Shown: in pieces, positions 35,961 to 45,648 of the stretch
Numbering within the stretch: the stretch's first letter is position 1
How the letters are laid out: each line of letters begins with the position of its first letter
NCBI RefSeq assembly: GCF_018638295.1
Contig: NZ_JABTTS010000005.1
Location: 178,483 to 242,482 of the forward strand
Direction of reading: 5' to 3'
Source: Streptomyces sp. CHD11
Lineage (GTDB): Bacteria > Actinomycetota > Actinomycetes > Streptomycetales > Streptomycetaceae
DNA: 64,000 nucleotides
Made by a program: the position numbers and the translations under genes
The notes under the pieces: model-generated
Databases searched by the model: none
Seen by the model: only the letters and a program-made list of their open reading frames with translations
What the model was told of the DNA's origin: nothing

Positions 35961-36854
35961 ATGGCTGAACGCGTTGCAGCACCACGTCGCCGTGGTTACA
36001 AAGAAGGCGTCGGCGGCGATATGCTTGCCGAATTCCTGGGTACGTTCGTCCTGATTCTGCTGGGCGTGGGATCGGTGGCTGTCGCCGTCGTCGGCCTGCC
36101 CGGTTCAGGGCGGCAATTCGTGGAATTCGGGCCGGCGAACTGGCTCATCATCGCATGGGGATGGGGTCTCGCCGTCGTCTTCGGCGTCTATGTGGCCGGC
36201 GGCATCAGCGGAGCCCACATCAATCCGGCGGTGACACTGGCCTTCGCCGTCCGCAGGGACTTCCCCTGGCGGAAGGTCCTGCCGTACTGGCTGGCCCAGG
36301 TCGTGGGCGCCTTCGTCGCCGCCGCACTCGTGTACGCCTGCTACCGGTGGGCCATCGACGCGGCCGACGCCAAGGCGGAACTCGCACGGGACGAGTCACT
36401 GGCGACCTACTCCATCTTCGCCACCTTCCCCGCCGAATACTTCGGTGATTCCTGGTGGGGACCGCTCCTCGACCAGATCGTGGGAACCGGGATCCTGCTG
36501 CTGCTGATCTGCTCCCTCATCGACATGCGCAACGTGGCTCCGCTGTCGAATCTCCACCCGTTCCTCATCGGACTGGTGGTCGTCGCGATCGGGCTGACCT
36601 TCGGCACCAATGCCGGATACGCCATCAATCCCGCGCGAGATTTCGGACCCCGGCTGTTCACCTATTTCGAGGGCTGGGGCGACATCGCCCTGCCGGGTAC
36701 ATTCGGATGGTTCAGCGGCTATTGGTGGATCCCCATCGTCGGCCCGCTCATCGGCGGAGTCGCCGGCGTCCTCGTCTACGACCTGATCATCAAGCCCGTG
36801 ATCACCGCCAGGGCAGGAGCGCAGGAGGAAGGCCCCGCCACCGAGGAACCGTAG
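35961..36854 (+). CDS. glpF: Glycerol uptake facilitator (MIP family)
   Basis: 297 residues; ATG 35961 after GAGGAG. Six-helix aquaglyceroporin with the two half-helix motifs [12 protein letters not shown] and [13 protein letters not shown]. The Asp after the second NPA marks glyceroporins rather than water channels. It has a ~20-residue basic N-terminal extension and a Glu/Ala-rich C-terminal tail. glpK follows 40 bases later, so glycerol enters and is phosphorylated by the same operon. No GylR-type regulator gene is adjacent. Confidence 0.95.
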   Translation: MAERVAAPRRRGYKEGVGGDMLAEFLGTFVLILLGVGSVAVAVVGLPGSGRQFVEFGPANWLIIAWGWGLAVVFGVYVAGGISGAHINPAVTLAFAVRRDFPWRKVLPYWLAQVVGAFVAAALVYACYRWAIDAADAKAELARDESLATYSIFATFPAEYFGDSWWGPLLDQIVGTGILLLLICSLIDMRNVAPLSNLHPFLIGLVVVAIGLTFGTNAGYAINPARDFGPRLFTYFEGWGDIALPGTFGWFSGYWWIPIVGPLIGGVAGVLVYDLIIKPVITARAGAQEEGPATEEP

Positions 36855-36894
36855 ATCCCCAGGCCCTGTCGTCACACCAGGAGAGGTGGCAGCA

Positions 36895-38418
36895 ATGCCC
36901 GAATTCGTCGGCGCGGTGGACCAGGGAACCACCAGCACCCGATTCATGATCTTCGACCACGCCGGGAACGAGGTGGCGAAGCACCAGCTCGAGCACCAGC
37001 AGATCCTGCCGCGGTCCGGCTGGGTCGAGCACGACCCGGTGGAGATCTGGGAGCGCACCAACACGGTGATCCAGAACGCCCTGCGCGACGGAGGCCTGGC
37101 GGCCACCGATCTGCGGACCATCGGCATCACCAACCAGCGTGAGACGACGGTGGTCTGGGACCCGCGCACCGGTCGCCCGTACCACAACGCGATCGTCTGG
37201 CAGGACACCCGCACGGACCGTATCGCCACCGCCCTCGAACGCGACGGCCATGGCGACGTCATCCGTCACAAGGCCGGTCTGCCGCCGGCCACCTACTTCT
37301 CCGGCGGCAAGATCAAGTGGATGCTGGAGAACGTGGACGGGCTGCGGGAGGCCGCCGAGGCGGGCCACGCCCTGTTCGGCAACACCGACGCCTGGGTGCT
37401 GTGGAACCTCACCGGCGGACCGAACGGCGGTGTGCACGCCACCGACGTGACCAACGCCAGCCGCACCATGCTGATGAATCTCGAGACCCTGGACTGGGAC
37501 GACGAGCTGCTGGGCATCTTCGGCATCCCGCGGTCCATGCTGCCCGAGATCCACGCCTCGTCCGACGCCGAGGCGTACGGGCATGCCCGTACCTCCCGGC
37601 CGCTGAGCGCCGCCGTCCCGATCACCGGCGTACTCGGCGACCAGCACGCGGCGACCGTGGGCCAGGTCTGCTTCTCCCCCGGCGAGGCCAAGAACACCTA
37701 CGGCACCGGCAACTTCCTGGTGCTCAACACCGGCGAGGAGCTGGTGCGTTCGCGCAGCGGTCTGCTGACGACGGTGGCGTACCAGTTCGCGGGCAGTCCC
37801 GCGGTCTACGCACTGGAGGGGTCGATCGCCGTCACCGGCGCGGCCGTGCAGTGGCTGCGCGACCAGTTGAAGATCATCGGGAGTGCCCCGGACAGCGAGC
37901 AGCTGGCCCGTTCGGTGGAGGACAACGGCGGGATGTACTTCGTCCCGGCCTTCTCCGGCCTGTTCGCCCCGTACTGGCGTTCCGACGCCCGCGGCGCCAT
38001 GGTGGGCCTGGCCCGGTACAACACCGGGGGGCACATCGCACGGGCCACGCTGGAGGCGATCTGCTACCAGAGCCGCGACGTGGTCGAGGCCATGGAGAAG
38101 GACTCGGGTGTGCACCTGGACGTGCTCAAGGTCGACGGCGGCGTCACCGCGAACGATCTGTGCATGCAGATCCAGGCCGATGTGCTGGGAGTACCGGTCA
38201 GCCGTCCCGTGGTCGCCGAGACCACCGCACTGGGCGCCGCCTACGCCGCCGGGCTCGCCGTCGGCTTCTGGCGGGACACCGACGAGCTGCGCACCCACTG
38301 GCAGGAGTCGAAGCGCTGGAGCCCCGAGTGGAGCGAGGAGCGGCGCCGACAGGGCTACCAGGACTGGAAGCGGGCGGTGGAGCGCACCCTGGACTGGGTC
38401 AAGGTCGACGACGACTGA
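36895..38418 (+). CDS. glpK: Glycerol kinase
   Basis: 507 residues. Phosphorylates glycerol to sn-glycerol-3-phosphate using ATP. FGGY features: [17 protein letters not shown] (phosphate 1), [27 protein letters not shown], and the C-terminal [23 protein letters not shown] plus [21 protein letters not shown] 36895 preceded by AGGAGAGGTGG. Part of the glpF-glpK operon. No glpD is present here, so the product is oxidised by an enzyme coded elsewhere. Confidence 0.97.
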   Translation: MPEFVGAVDQGTTSTRFMIFDHAGNEVAKHQLEHQQILPRSGWVEHDPVEIWERTNTVIQNALRDGGLAATDLRTIGITNQRETTVVWDPRTGRPYHNAIVWQDTRTDRIATALERDGHGDVIRHKAGLPPATYFSGGKIKWMLENVDGLREAAEAGHALFGNTDAWVLWNLTGGPNGGVHATDVTNASRTMLMNLETLDWDDELLGIFGIPRSMLPEIHASSDAEAYGHARTSRPLSAAVPITGVLGDQHAATVGQVCFSPGEAKNTYGTGNFLVLNTGEELVRSRSGLLTTVAYQFAGSPAVYALEGSIAVTGAAVQWLRDQLKIIGSAPDSEQLARSVEDNGGMYFVPAFSGLFAPYWRSDARGAMVGLARYNTGGHIARATLEAICYQSRDVVEAMEKDSGVHLDVLKVDGGVTANDLCMQIQADVLGVPVSRPVVAETTALGAAYAAGLAVGFWRDTDELRTHWQESKRWSPEWSEERRRQGYQDWKRAVERTLDWVKVDDD

Positions 38419-38493
38419 CGGTGTCCCGGGAGGGATCCGCGGGCCCGGACAGGGCCTGACCGGCAGGTGACGGTCCCCGCGGTATCCGCGATT

Positions 38494-38532
38494 CACGGTG
38501 TCCGCGGTCGCCGGCAGGCGCCGGACACCGTG
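38494..38532. terminator. Bidirectional terminator after glpK
   Basis: 11-base perfect arms CACGGTGTCCG (38494-38504) and its complement (38522-38532). It lies between the end of glpK and the converging small gene. Confidence 0.75.
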
Positions 38533-38533
38533 G

Positions 38534-38725
38534 TCAGCGGTCGGAGATGTCCTCGCGAAGGCCGTCGGAGAACTCCCACCACGACAGCGGCAGCCAGTCG
38601 CCGTTCACGAAGCCGTCGACCGCCGCACCCCGACCACGGACCGTCACCGTCGTCCCCGGCGGGTAGGTGGTACCGGACAGCCCGGGCACGGGGACAAGCA
38701 GGGTTCCCAGTCTTTGCGCCGCCAT
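38534..38725 (-). CDS. Small hypothetical protein (63 aa)
   Basis: ATG 38725 preceded by GAGAGGGG. The 63-residue product (LGTLLVPVPGLSGTTYPPGTTVTVRGRG..., then FVNGDWLPLSWWEFSDGLRE) looks like a compact beta-rich domain with an aromatic C-terminal part. No family is recognised. Third-position G/C bias and the ribosome site support it as real. It is convergent with glpK. Confidence 0.55.
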   Translation of the reverse strand: MAAQRLGTLLVPVPGLSGTTYPPGTTVTVRGRGAAVDGFVNGDWLPLSWWEFSDGLREDISDR

Positions 38726-38741
38726 GTCGACCCCTCTCCGC

Positions 38742-38773
38742 TTCTCGTCGGTCTCGTCGGTCTCGGCTTCTCG
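38742..38773 (+). repeat. Short TCTCGTCGG repeat
   Basis: Two adjacent copies of TCTCGTCGG followed by TCTCGGCTTCTCGTC, in the gap before the dehydrogenase gene. No function is apparent. Confidence 0.4.
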
Positions 38774-38967
38774 TCACTCACGCCGCCCTCCGGCGCTCCC
38801 CGGATCCCGGACTCCCGGATTCCCGGCGTGCCTGCGGACGACCTGTGTGCGGACATTACCGGCTTGCCTCGAGGGACAGACCGGAGAATCATGAGATATC
38901 GGTCACGCGGAACATCGGGGAGAGGCGCGCCACCGGACACGTATGCCATCGAGTGGAGGTCGTAGAC

Positions 38968-40107
38968 ATGAAGGCCGTCGTGTACAAGGGACCGTTCGAG
39001 GTCGCGGTCGAGGACGTCGACAATCCCACCATTCAGCATCCGAACGACGTGATCGTACGCGTCACCTCGACCGCGATCTGCGGCTCCGACCTGCACATGT
39101 ACGAGGGCCGTACTGCCGCCGAGCCCGGCATCACGTTCGGTCACGAGAACATGGGGACCATCGCTGAGGTCGGCTCGGGCGTCACCTCGCTCAAGGAGGG
39201 CGACCGCGTGGTCATGCCCTTCAACGTCGCCTGCGGGTTCTGCACCAACTGCGTGGAGGGGTTCACCGGTTACTGTCTGACCGTCAACCCCGGCTTCCCC
39301 GGCGGCGCCTACGGCTATGTCGCCATGGGCCCCTGGAAGGGCGGTCAGGCGGAGTATCTGCGCGTTCCCTACGCCGACTTCAACTGCCTGAAACTGCCGC
39401 CGGGAAAGGAACACGAGAACGACTTCATCCTGCTCGCCGACATCTTCCCGACGGGCTACCACGGCTGTGAACTCGCCCAGGTCCGCCCCGGCGAGAGCGT
39501 CACGGTGTACGGCGCGGGCCCGGTCGGTCTCATGGCCGCCTACTCGGCGCTGCTGCGCGGCGCGAGGAAGGTGTTCGTCGTGGACCGGGTCCCCGAGCGG
39601 CTGCAGAAGGCCGAGGAGATCGGCGCGGTGCCCATCAACTTCGCCGAGGGCGACCCGGTCGAGCAGATCCACGAGCAGACCGAGGGCCTGGGCACCGACA
39701 AGGGCGTCGACGCGGTCGGTTACCAGGCGTCGGCGGGCGGCACGGACACCGACCGCGAGGAACCGGCGACCGTCCTGAACTCCCTGATCCGTACGGTCCG
39801 GGCCACCGGGATGCTCGGCGTCCCCGGGCTCTACGTCCCCTCCGACCCCGGCGCCCCCGACGAGCAGTCCAAGCAGGGCATGCTCCTCGTCGCGGTCGGC
39901 AAGCTCTTCGAGAAGGGGCTGAAACTGGGCACGGGGCAGTGCAACGTGAAGCGCTACAACCGGCAGCTGCGCGACATGATCATCGAGGGACGGGCCGCGC
40001 CCAGCTTCGTCGTCTCCCATGAACTGCCGTTGGATGAGGCACCGTCGGCGTACGACAAGTTCGACAAGCGGATCGAGGGCTACACGAAGGTGATCCTGCG
40101 CCCGTGA
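38968..40107 (+). CDS. Zinc-dependent alcohol dehydrogenase, formaldehyde-dehydrogenase type
   Basis: 379 residues; ATG 38968 after GGAGG. Medium-chain dehydrogenase with catalytic zinc ligands in AICGSDLHMYEG and FGHEN, structural zinc cysteines in ACGFCTNCVEGFTGYC, and the Rossmann motif VYGAGPVGLMAAYSALL. Extra length and the segment DPVEQIHEQTEGLGTDKGVDAVG match glutathione-independent formaldehyde dehydrogenases with tightly bound NAD. It likely detoxifies formaldehyde or oxidises a short alcohol. It is alone in its unit. Confidence 0.9.
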   Translation: MKAVVYKGPFEVAVEDVDNPTIQHPNDVIVRVTSTAICGSDLHMYEGRTAAEPGITFGHENMGTIAEVGSGVTSLKEGDRVVMPFNVACGFCTNCVEGFTGYCLTVNPGFPGGAYGYVAMGPWKGGQAEYLRVPYADFNCLKLPPGKEHENDFILLADIFPTGYHGCELAQVRPGESVTVYGAGPVGLMAAYSALLRGARKVFVVDRVPERLQKAEEIGAVPINFAEGDPVEQIHEQTEGLGTDKGVDAVGYQASAGGTDTDREEPATVLNSLIRTVRATGMLGVPGLYVPSDPGAPDEQSKQGMLLVAVGKLFEKGLKLGTGQCNVKRYNRQLRDMIIEGRAAPSFVVSHELPLDEAPSAYDKFDKRIEGYTKVILRP

Positions 40108-40209
40108 CACGGCCGCCCGGCGGGCCCCGGCGGGCGAAATCCGGATGCGGCAACGGCCAGGGTGGTGGACGATCGGCGACGCCGGCCGTCCACCTCTCCA
40201 GGAGTTCCC

Positions 40210-40623
40210 GTGATCCAGCGTGTCACCGTGCCCTCCCTGTTCCCGCCGCCCGCCTACTCCCACGCCTCCGTCGTCGAGGCCGGCACCAGGCTGGCGTTCC
40301 TCGCCGGGTCGGTCCCGCTGGACGCGGACGGGAAGCTGGCCGGCGAGGGGGATCCGGTGCGGCAGGCCCGGCAGGTGATCGCCAACCTCGGCGAACAGCT
40401 GCGGGCGGTGGGCAGCGGCCTGGAGCACGTCGTGGCGACGGATGTGTACGTCGTGAGCGCCGAGCCCGCCACGCTCTCCGCCGTGTGGGAGGTCGTCGAG
40501 ACCTCCGGGCTGAGCAGCGGACCCCACGCGTCGACCCTGATCGGTGTGGCCTGCCTCGGCTACACCGGGCAGCTCGTGGAGATCACGGCGACGGCGGTCG
40601 TACCCGACCCGGCCGGCTCGTGA
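40210..40623 (+). CDS. RidA-family protein
   Basis: 137 residues; GTG 40210 after AGGAG. RidA/YjgF features: YSHASVVEAGTRLAFLAGSVPLDADGKL at the start, QARQVIANLGEQLRAVGSGLEHVV, and the C-terminal STLIGVACLGYTGQLVEITATAV. Typical RidA has an Arg in place of the Gly in this last motif (the RVELPV region), so classical imine hydrolysis is unsure. The stop overlaps the GNAT start by 4 bases. Confidence 0.88.
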   Translation: MIQRVTVPSLFPPPAYSHASVVEAGTRLAFLAGSVPLDADGKLAGEGDPVRQARQVIANLGEQLRAVGSGLEHVVATDVYVVSAEPATLSAVWEVVETSGLSSGPHASTLIGVACLGYTGQLVEITATAVVPDPAGS

Positions 40624-41084
40624 CGGCCACGGAGCGGACGGTGGTCCTGCGCCGGGCCGTCGCCTCCGATGCGGGGGCCGCGGCCGGGGTGTGGCTGCGG
40701 TCCTTCGCCGCAGCGCTGCCGGACGTGGTCCGGCCCCGGTCCGACGACGAGGTGCGGGAGTACTTCCGGCATGTTCTGGTGCCCCTGCGTGAGACGTGGG
40801 TGGCCGGGGCGGCGGGGGCCGGCGTCGTCGGTGTGCTGGTGCTGGAGGGTGAGGAGCTGGAGCAGCTGTACCTCGCCCCCGGGTGGCGCGGACGCGGGAT
40901 CGGTGACCGGTTCGTCACCCTGGCCAAGGAGCGCAGACCCGGAGGGCTGTCCCTGTGGACCTTCCAGGTCAACGCCCCCGCGCACCGCTTCTACGAGCGC
41001 CACGGGTTCGCGGCCGTGGAGTGCACGGACGGCTCCGCCAACGAGGAACGGGAGCCGGACGTGCGGTACGTGTGGCGGCCGTAG
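40620..41084 (+). CDS. GNAT-family N-acetyltransferase
   Basis: 154 residues, translationally coupled to the RidA gene through GTGA. GNAT core: VVLRRAVASDAGAAAGVW, VVGVLVLEGEELEQLYLAPGWRGRGIGDRFVTLAKE with the acetyl-CoA pyrophosphate loop, and VNAPAHRFYERHGFAAVE. The substrate is unknown; the coupling suggests both act on the same small amine or amino-acid derivative (inference). Confidence 0.92.
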   Translation: MTATERTVVLRRAVASDAGAAAGVWLRSFAAALPDVVRPRSDDEVREYFRHVLVPLRETWVAGAAGAGVVGVLVLEGEELEQLYLAPGWRGRGIGDRFVTLAKERRPGGLSLWTFQVNAPAHRFYERHGFAAVECTDGSANEEREPDVRYVWRP

Positions 41085-41106
41085 CGACGTCACCGGTCGT
41101 GGGACG

Positions 41107-42111
41107 TCAGGGACGGGACCGGGAGTCGGGTGTGCGGGGGCGGGCGTACCGGTCCGTCGCCGCCACCAGTGCCTCGTCGCCGGCCGCCCCCGCGTCATGA
41201 CCGGTCCCGTCCACGATCACCAGTTCGCTGTCGGGCCAGGCGTGGTGCAGCCGCCAGACGATGCCGAGGAGGTTGCCGACGTCGAGACTGCCCTGGACCA
41301 GGGTTCCGGGGACGCCCTTCAGGAGGTGGGCGTCGCCGAGGACGACACCCTCGCCGTCGTCCCTGCCTTCGCCCTCGGCCCCGCCGAGGAAGTGGCCGTT
41401 GCCCCAGTAGTGCGTGACGGTACGGGCGAAGCCCAGACGGAACTGTGGGTCGTGGAAGCGTTCGACCGAGCCCGGTGGGGCGGGGACGATCGCCGTCTCC
41501 CAGTCGGTCCAGGCACGGGCGGCGCGCTCCCTGACCCCCGGGTCGGGCGACTCCAGCAGCCCGTTGAAAGCGGCGGCCAGATTGCCCTCGCGTGCGCCGG
41601 CGGGCAGTGCGGCGAGAAAACGCTCGTGGGCCTCGGGGAAGAACGTGCCCAGCCCCCGGGTCAGCAGGGCCACTTCGGCGTTCGATCCGGTGGCGACGCC
41701 GGTGAGAACCAGTTCGGACACGACTGCCGGGTGGGTCTGCGCGTACCGCAGGCCCAGGGCCGACCCCCACGACACGCCCCACACCAGCCATCGCTCGATG
41801 CCCAGGTGGGCGCGCAGCAGTTCCAGGTCCGCGACGAGGTGGGCGGTCGTGTTCACGCTCATGTCGGTGGCGGGGTCGCTCGCGGAGGGCAGTGACCGTC
41901 CGGCGCCGCGCTGGTCGAGCAGGACGATCCGGTAGGCGGCCGGGTCGAAGTAGCGCCGCAGGCCCGGACCGGCCGTGGAGCCGGGCCCGCCGTGCAGCAC
42001 CACGGCGGGCTTGCCGTGCGGATTTCCGCTGGTCTCCCAGTACACGTGGTTGCCGTCACCGACGTCGAGCATGCCGTGGTCGTACGGTTCGATCTCCGGG
42101 TATCTGCCCAT
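41107..42111 (-). CDS. pip: Alpha/beta hydrolase, proline iminopeptidase type
   Basis: 334 residues from ATG 42111. Starts YPEIEPYDHGMLDVGDGNHVYWETSGNPHGKP, the proline iminopeptidase N-terminus, with oxyanion motif VVLHGGPGS and LLDQRGAGRS. The nucleophile elbow is WGVSWGSALGLRYA, the acid LVQGSLDVG near residue 270 and the His in DGTGHDA. It releases N-terminal proline from peptides in the cytoplasm. There is no Shine-Dalgarno; TACGGT ends 6 bases before the ATG, so it is probably leaderless. Confidence 0.9.
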   Translation of the reverse strand: MGRYPEIEPYDHGMLDVGDGNHVYWETSGNPHGKPAVVLHGGPGSTAGPGLRRYFDPAAYRIVLLDQRGAGRSLPSASDPATDMSVNTTAHLVADLELLRAHLGIERWLVWGVSWGSALGLRYAQTHPAVVSELVLTGVATGSNAEVALLTRGLGTFFPEAHERFLAALPAGAREGNLAAAFNGLLESPDPGVRERAARAWTDWETAIVPAPPGSVERFHDPQFRLGFARTVTHYWGNGHFLGGAEGEGRDDGEGVVLGDAHLLKGVPGTLVQGSLDVGNLLGIVWRLHHAWPDSELVIVDGTGHDAGAAGDEALVAATDRYARPRTPDSRSRP

Positions 42112-42152
42112 CGGGGCACCGTAGTGGCACCGGCCGGGTCCGCACCTCCCCT

Positions 42153-42866
42153 TTACGCCGTCTCCAGTCCCGCCGTGGCGGCCGCCGTGCGCAGTGCCTC
42201 CCTGAGCATCTCCGGGGTGAGCCGGCCGGTGAAGGTGTTGCGCTGGCTGACGTGGAAGCAGCCGAAGAGGTGGAGGCCGGGGCCGTCGGGGGCGTCCAGT
42301 GCGGTGTGGGCGCCGTGGGCGAAGGCGGGCCGGGGCCGCGGGACGGTCCACCCCGCCCCGGCGAGGGCCGGCAGCGCCGCCTGCCACCCGAAGGCACCGA
42401 GGACGAGTGCGGCCCGGACCGTCGGCCGCAACAGGCGCAGCTCCCGCACCAGCCAGGGCCGGCAGGCGTCCCGCTCCCCGGGGGTGGGCTTGTTGGCGGG
42501 CGGGGCGCAGTGCACGGGCGAGGTGACGCGCACTCCGTACAGTTCCAGTCCGTCGCCGACGTGGGCGGAGCCCGGCTGCGAGGCCAGCCCCACGTCGTAC
42601 AGCGCCCGGTACAGGACGTCTCCGGAGCGGTCCCCGGTGAACATCCGCCCCGTACGGTTCCCGCCGTGGGCCGCGGGCGCCAGTCCGATGATCAGCAGCC
42701 GGGCGTCCGGCGGCCCGAATCCTGGCACCGGCCTGCCCCAGTACGTCCAGTCCGCGAACGCGGCCCGCTTGGTACGGGCCACCTCCTCACGCCAGTCGAC
42801 GAGCCGGGGGCAGGCACGGCAGCCGGCGATGCGCTGATCGAGCAGGGAGAGGCCACTGGGGTCCAT
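42153..42866 (-). CDS. Uracil-DNA glycosylase, family 5 (UdgB type)
   Basis: 237 residues from ATG 42866. Iron-sulfur-type glycosylase: N-terminal [16 protein letters not shown] supplies two of the cluster cysteines, [43 protein letters not shown] forms the active-site region (GLAPA replaces the Asp of classical UDG, as in UdgB), with cysteines at [19 protein letters not shown], and the terminal [13 protein letters not shown] is the motif 2 loop. It excises uracil and other deaminated bases. TACCGT ends 6 bases before the ATG; probably leaderless. Confidence 0.9.
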   Translation of the reverse strand: MDPSGLSLLDQRIAGCRACPRLVDWREEVARTKRAAFADWTYWGRPVPGFGPPDARLLIIGLAPAAHGGNRTGRMFTGDRSGDVLYRALYDVGLASQPGSAHVGDGLELYGVRVTSPVHCAPPANKPTPGERDACRPWLVRELRLLRPTVRAALVLGAFGWQAALPALAGAGWTVPRPRPAFAHGAHTALDAPDGPGLHLFGCFHVSQRNTFTGRLTPEMLREALRTAAATAGLETA

Positions 42867-42941
42867 CACTCCACGGTAGAGGCCGGGCCGGCCGGGAAAT
42901 CCCCGCGTCACCGGCCGGCTCCGGAGACTAAGGTCGGGAGC

Positions 42942-43640
42942 ATGGCTTCCGAGAGTGCCGAGAACCCCGAGAACGCTGCCGCCGTGGCCGCCGCCGAGGC
43001 GGCCGGACCGGGGAGCGGTGAGTCCGTGCGCATCGACAGCTGGATCTGGTCGGTGCGGCTGGTGAAGACCCGCTCTCTCGGTGCCGCCGCCTGCCGGGGC
43101 GGACATGTCCGGGTGAACGGCGAGCGGGTGAAGCCCTCGCACTCCGTCCGGGTCGGTGACGAGGTGCGGCTGCGGGCCGAGACCCGGGAACGGGTCGTCG
43201 TCGTCAAACGGCTGATCCGCAAGCGGGTGGGCGCGCCGGTCGCGGTCCAGTGCTACCTCGACAACTCCCCGCCGCCCCCGCCCCGCGACGCCGTCGCCCC
43301 GGCCGGAATCCGCGACCGCGGCACCGGCCGTCCGACCAAGCGTGACCGCCGCGAGCTGGAACGCCTGCGCGGACTGGGCGGATTCGGTGCCGGGGCGCCC
43401 GGCCGAACCGCCGGGCCGCCCCGCGGGAGTGGTGTGACGGACGGGCCCGGCGGCCTGGGCGCCGCTTCCCGGGATGCCGGTGGCCGCGGGGGAACCGATG
43501 ACCGCCGAGCGCCTGGCGCGGGCGGTGGTCGCGGCCGGGCGCCGGACACGGCCGGGGAGGGTGGCGGAGCCGGAGGCCGGGCCGACGACGGGGGCCGCAG
43601 GTCCCGCGGCAGACGCTCCGGCGGCGCGCGCCCCGCCTGA
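42942..43640 (+). CDS. S4-domain RNA-binding protein (Hsp15-like) with Gly-rich tail
   Basis: 232 residues. The S4 domain covers residues about 29-95 ([48 protein letters not shown]), as in Hsp15, which rescues stalled 50S subunits. The conserved part ends near residue 145 with [17 protein letters not shown], where most relatives stop. The last ~85 residues are a Gly/Arg/Ala-rich run that reads like translated intergenic DNA. A stop codon may have been lost, or the tail may be an RNA-binding extension. Leaderless-type start: TAAGGT ends 7 bases before the ATG. Confidence 0.85.
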   Translation: MASESAENPENAAAVAAAEAAGPGSGESVRIDSWIWSVRLVKTRSLGAAACRGGHVRVNGERVKPSHSVRVGDEVRLRAETRERVVVVKRLIRKRVGAPVAVQCYLDNSPPPPPRDAVAPAGIRDRGTGRPTKRDRRELERLRGLGGFGAGAPGRTAGPPRGSGVTDGPGGLGAASRDAGGRGGTDDRRAPGAGGGRGRAPDTAGEGGGAGGRADDGGRRSRGRRSGGARPA

Positions 43641-43927
43641 CCGGAAGGTCGCCGTATGACCGGCACCCCGTCGGGCCGCGTCCACCCGCAGGCACGGCCG
43701 CCGACGGCGCCCGCCCCGGTGTTCGGCACGCGCACCGCCAGCGTGCGCCCCACCTGACCGGACGCTCGTCGTGCACACCGCATCAGGCCCCGCGGAGACG
43801 GGCACCGGGCCGCTTCGGGGGTTCGGGGCCCTGAGGAGAGGCCCCGGCCCGGGAGGACGGGGACGGGGAGGTGTGCCTCCGCGACACGGCCCTGACCGGG
43901 GCAAGGGTCCCCACTGCCCGGCGGGCC
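43641..43927. other. Intergenic region, possible 33-aa reading frame
   Basis: No confirmed gene. A 33-codon frame at 43656-43757 has GGAAGG eight bases upstream and almost only G/C third positions, but its composition is simple. The stop of the S4 gene and of this frame share a 17-base near-repeat (CGCCCCGCCTGACCGGA and its close copy, near 43635 and 43748). Confidence 0.35.
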
Positions 43928-44386
43928 TCAGCTCCGGTGCCGCAGCAGTCGCAGCAGGTCCTTGTTGTGGTCCCGGCGGGCCCAGGCGATGAGGACGAGC
44001 GGCACGATCAGGACGACCGGTGTCGCCGCGTTCTCCCCGTCGAGGACTGTGATCTGCGTGACGAAGGCGCCCACCATCAGCGCGGCCAGACCGGTCGCCG
44101 CCGCGGACTGGAGCACCGGCACCAGCAGGCCGATCGCTCCGGCGAGTTCGAGGAGGCCGATGGCGTACATGCCCGTGCTGCCCCAGCCCATCTCGTCGAA
44201 GGGACCGGCCGCCGAGGAGTGCGCGATCAGCTTGGGCAGCGCGCTCGCGACCGCGTAGAAGAGGGCGAGCAGGATCTGCAGTCCGCGCAGGGCGGTACGG
44301 GCCCGCCGCCCACGGGCTGTCGCCGACTCGGCGACAACGGTCCTGGAAGGGACGGAAGTCGTGACGGGAGCGGAGGTCTCGGGCAC
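43928..44386 (-). CDS. DoxX-family membrane protein
   Basis: 152 residues from GTG 44386 after AGGAG. Four hydrophobic helices (residues about 35-145) with the DoxX-like [19 protein letters not shown] and [20 protein letters not shown]. Preceded by a 35-residue Thr/Ser-rich cytosolic leader. Such proteins have been linked to thiol stress or quinone chemistry, without a settled role. Isolated in this window. Confidence 0.88.
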   Translation of the reverse strand: MPETSAPVTTSVPSRTVVAESATARGRRARTALRGLQILLALFYAVASALPKLIAHSSAAGPFDEMGWGSTGMYAIGLLELAGAIGLLVPVLQSAAATGLAALMVGAFVTQITVLDGENAATPVVLIVPLVLIAWARRDHNKDLLRLLRHRS

Positions 44387-44479
44387 GGGGGTCTCCTGTG
44401 GGATGCGGTCCGTGGTGCTGTCACAGAGGTAGACCGACGCCCTCCCCCGAACTCATCGCGCGCGGGGGCCATTCCGCCG

Positions 44480-45178
44480 TCATCCGCCGGCCGTGGGCAC
44501 CGCCCGCACCCATGTCCTGTCCGCCGTCAGATACCGGTCCACCCTCAGTCCCTCCTCCCCCAGTGCCTCCTCGAACTGCTGCCGCGTCAGCGGCCGGGCT
44601 CGGAACGTCTGGGTCCAGACCGCGTCCGGGAACACGTACTCCACGTGCACCGAGTCGACCCCGTCGCCCACCGGCTCCGCCGACACGATCCGTATGGTGC
44701 CGCCGGACGGGTCCTTCCGCTCGCGCGGCACATCCGTGTGGTGGTCCTCGCCCTCCCGCTGGATCAGCACACAGCCGCCCTCGGCCAGATGTCGCACGCA
44801 GGTGCGCAGCAGGCCCCGCCGCACCTCCACATCCCCCGCGTGCACCAGGAAGGACGCCAGCAGGACCACGTCGAACGTCTCGCCCGCGTCGAGTCCCTCT
44901 ATCGGGCCGCATATCGTCCGCGCCCCGCGCACCCGCTCGAGCATCTCTGCGGACTCGTCCACCGCGGTGACGTCGAACCCCCGCTCCAGCAGCGCGTGGG
45001 TCATCCGTCCCACACCGCTGCCCAGCTCCAGCAGGCGTGCTCCCGTCGGCACCGCGCCGGCGACGATGTCCGGCTCGTCCCCGACGGTGAGCCGCGAGTA
45101 GAGCTCCACCGCACAGCCGTCCGGGGTGATCGCCCCCGGCCCCGTCCCTCCGTACCCGTCACGCCTTCTCAGCTCCAT
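44480..45178 (-). CDS. Class I SAM-dependent methyltransferase
   Basis: 232 residues from ATG 45178 (MELRRRDGYGGTGPGAITPDG). SAM-binding motif I ARLLELGSGVGRMTHALLERG, motif II VTAVDESAEMLERV, and motif FDVVLLASFLVHAGD are clear. The N-terminal AITPDGCAVELYSRL is typical of a Streptomyces small-molecule methyltransferase subgroup. The substrate is unknown. Divergent from the DUF6343-like gene. Confidence 0.9.
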   Translation of the reverse strand: MELRRRDGYGGTGPGAITPDGCAVELYSRLTVGDEPDIVAGAVPTGARLLELGSGVGRMTHALLERGFDVTAVDESAEMLERVRGARTICGPIEGLDAGETFDVVLLASFLVHAGDVEVRRGLLRTCVRHLAEGGCVLIQREGEDHHTDVPRERKDPSGGTIRIVSAEPVGDGVDSVHVEYVFPDAVWTQTFRARPLTRQQFEEALGEEGLRVDRYLTADRTWVRAVPTAGG

Positions 45179-45337
45179 GTCCGTCCAACGGACCCTTTCC
45201 GCACGCCCGTTCCCACCTCCTGCAGGTTCACCCGTTCGAGTGAGTGCCGGTCTCTTCCGGCGGGTGGTGAACCGGCCTGTTCCGGGCACTCGGACAGGGA
45301 AAACCGCAGGTGGCGGGCGAGAGTGGTGGTGAGGTCG

Positions 45338-45601
45338 ATGCGTACGGGCAGTGAACCGGTGACCGCCCGCAGTGCTCTGCGGATGCGGTTCTGGCTGAGC
45401 GTGTGGGGTGTGGTCTGGGCGGCGGCCGGGACGGTGGCGTTCGCGCTCGCCGGACATCCCGGCTGGGCGGTGGCCTGCGGGGCGCTGTGGCTGCTGATCA
45501 CGGTCGACCTGATCGTCGTCGTCCGGCACATCCGCCACGGGCCGCGCTACCAGCCCGGCCCGGACATCCCTCCCTACGAACCGCCGGAGCGACGTCCGTA
45601 G
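45338..45601 (+). CDS. Small two-helix membrane protein (DUF6343-like)
   Basis: 87 residues; ATG 45338 after GGTGAGG. N-terminus RTGSEPVTARSALRMRFWLS then two transmembrane helices (VWGVVWAAAGTVAFALAG and WAVACGALWLLITVDLIVVV) and a cytosolic tail RHIRHGPRYQPGPDIPPYEPP. The pattern matches DUF6343, a small Streptomyces membrane family without known function. Confidence 0.75.
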   Translation: MRTGSEPVTARSALRMRFWLSVWGVVWAAAGTVAFALAGHPGWAVACGALWLLITVDLIVVVRHIRHGPRYQPGPDIPPYEPPERRP

Positions 45602-45648
45602 CCGGGCGCGTCGCCGTCAGGCGCCGAAGCCGTCACGCGCCTGAGCCG

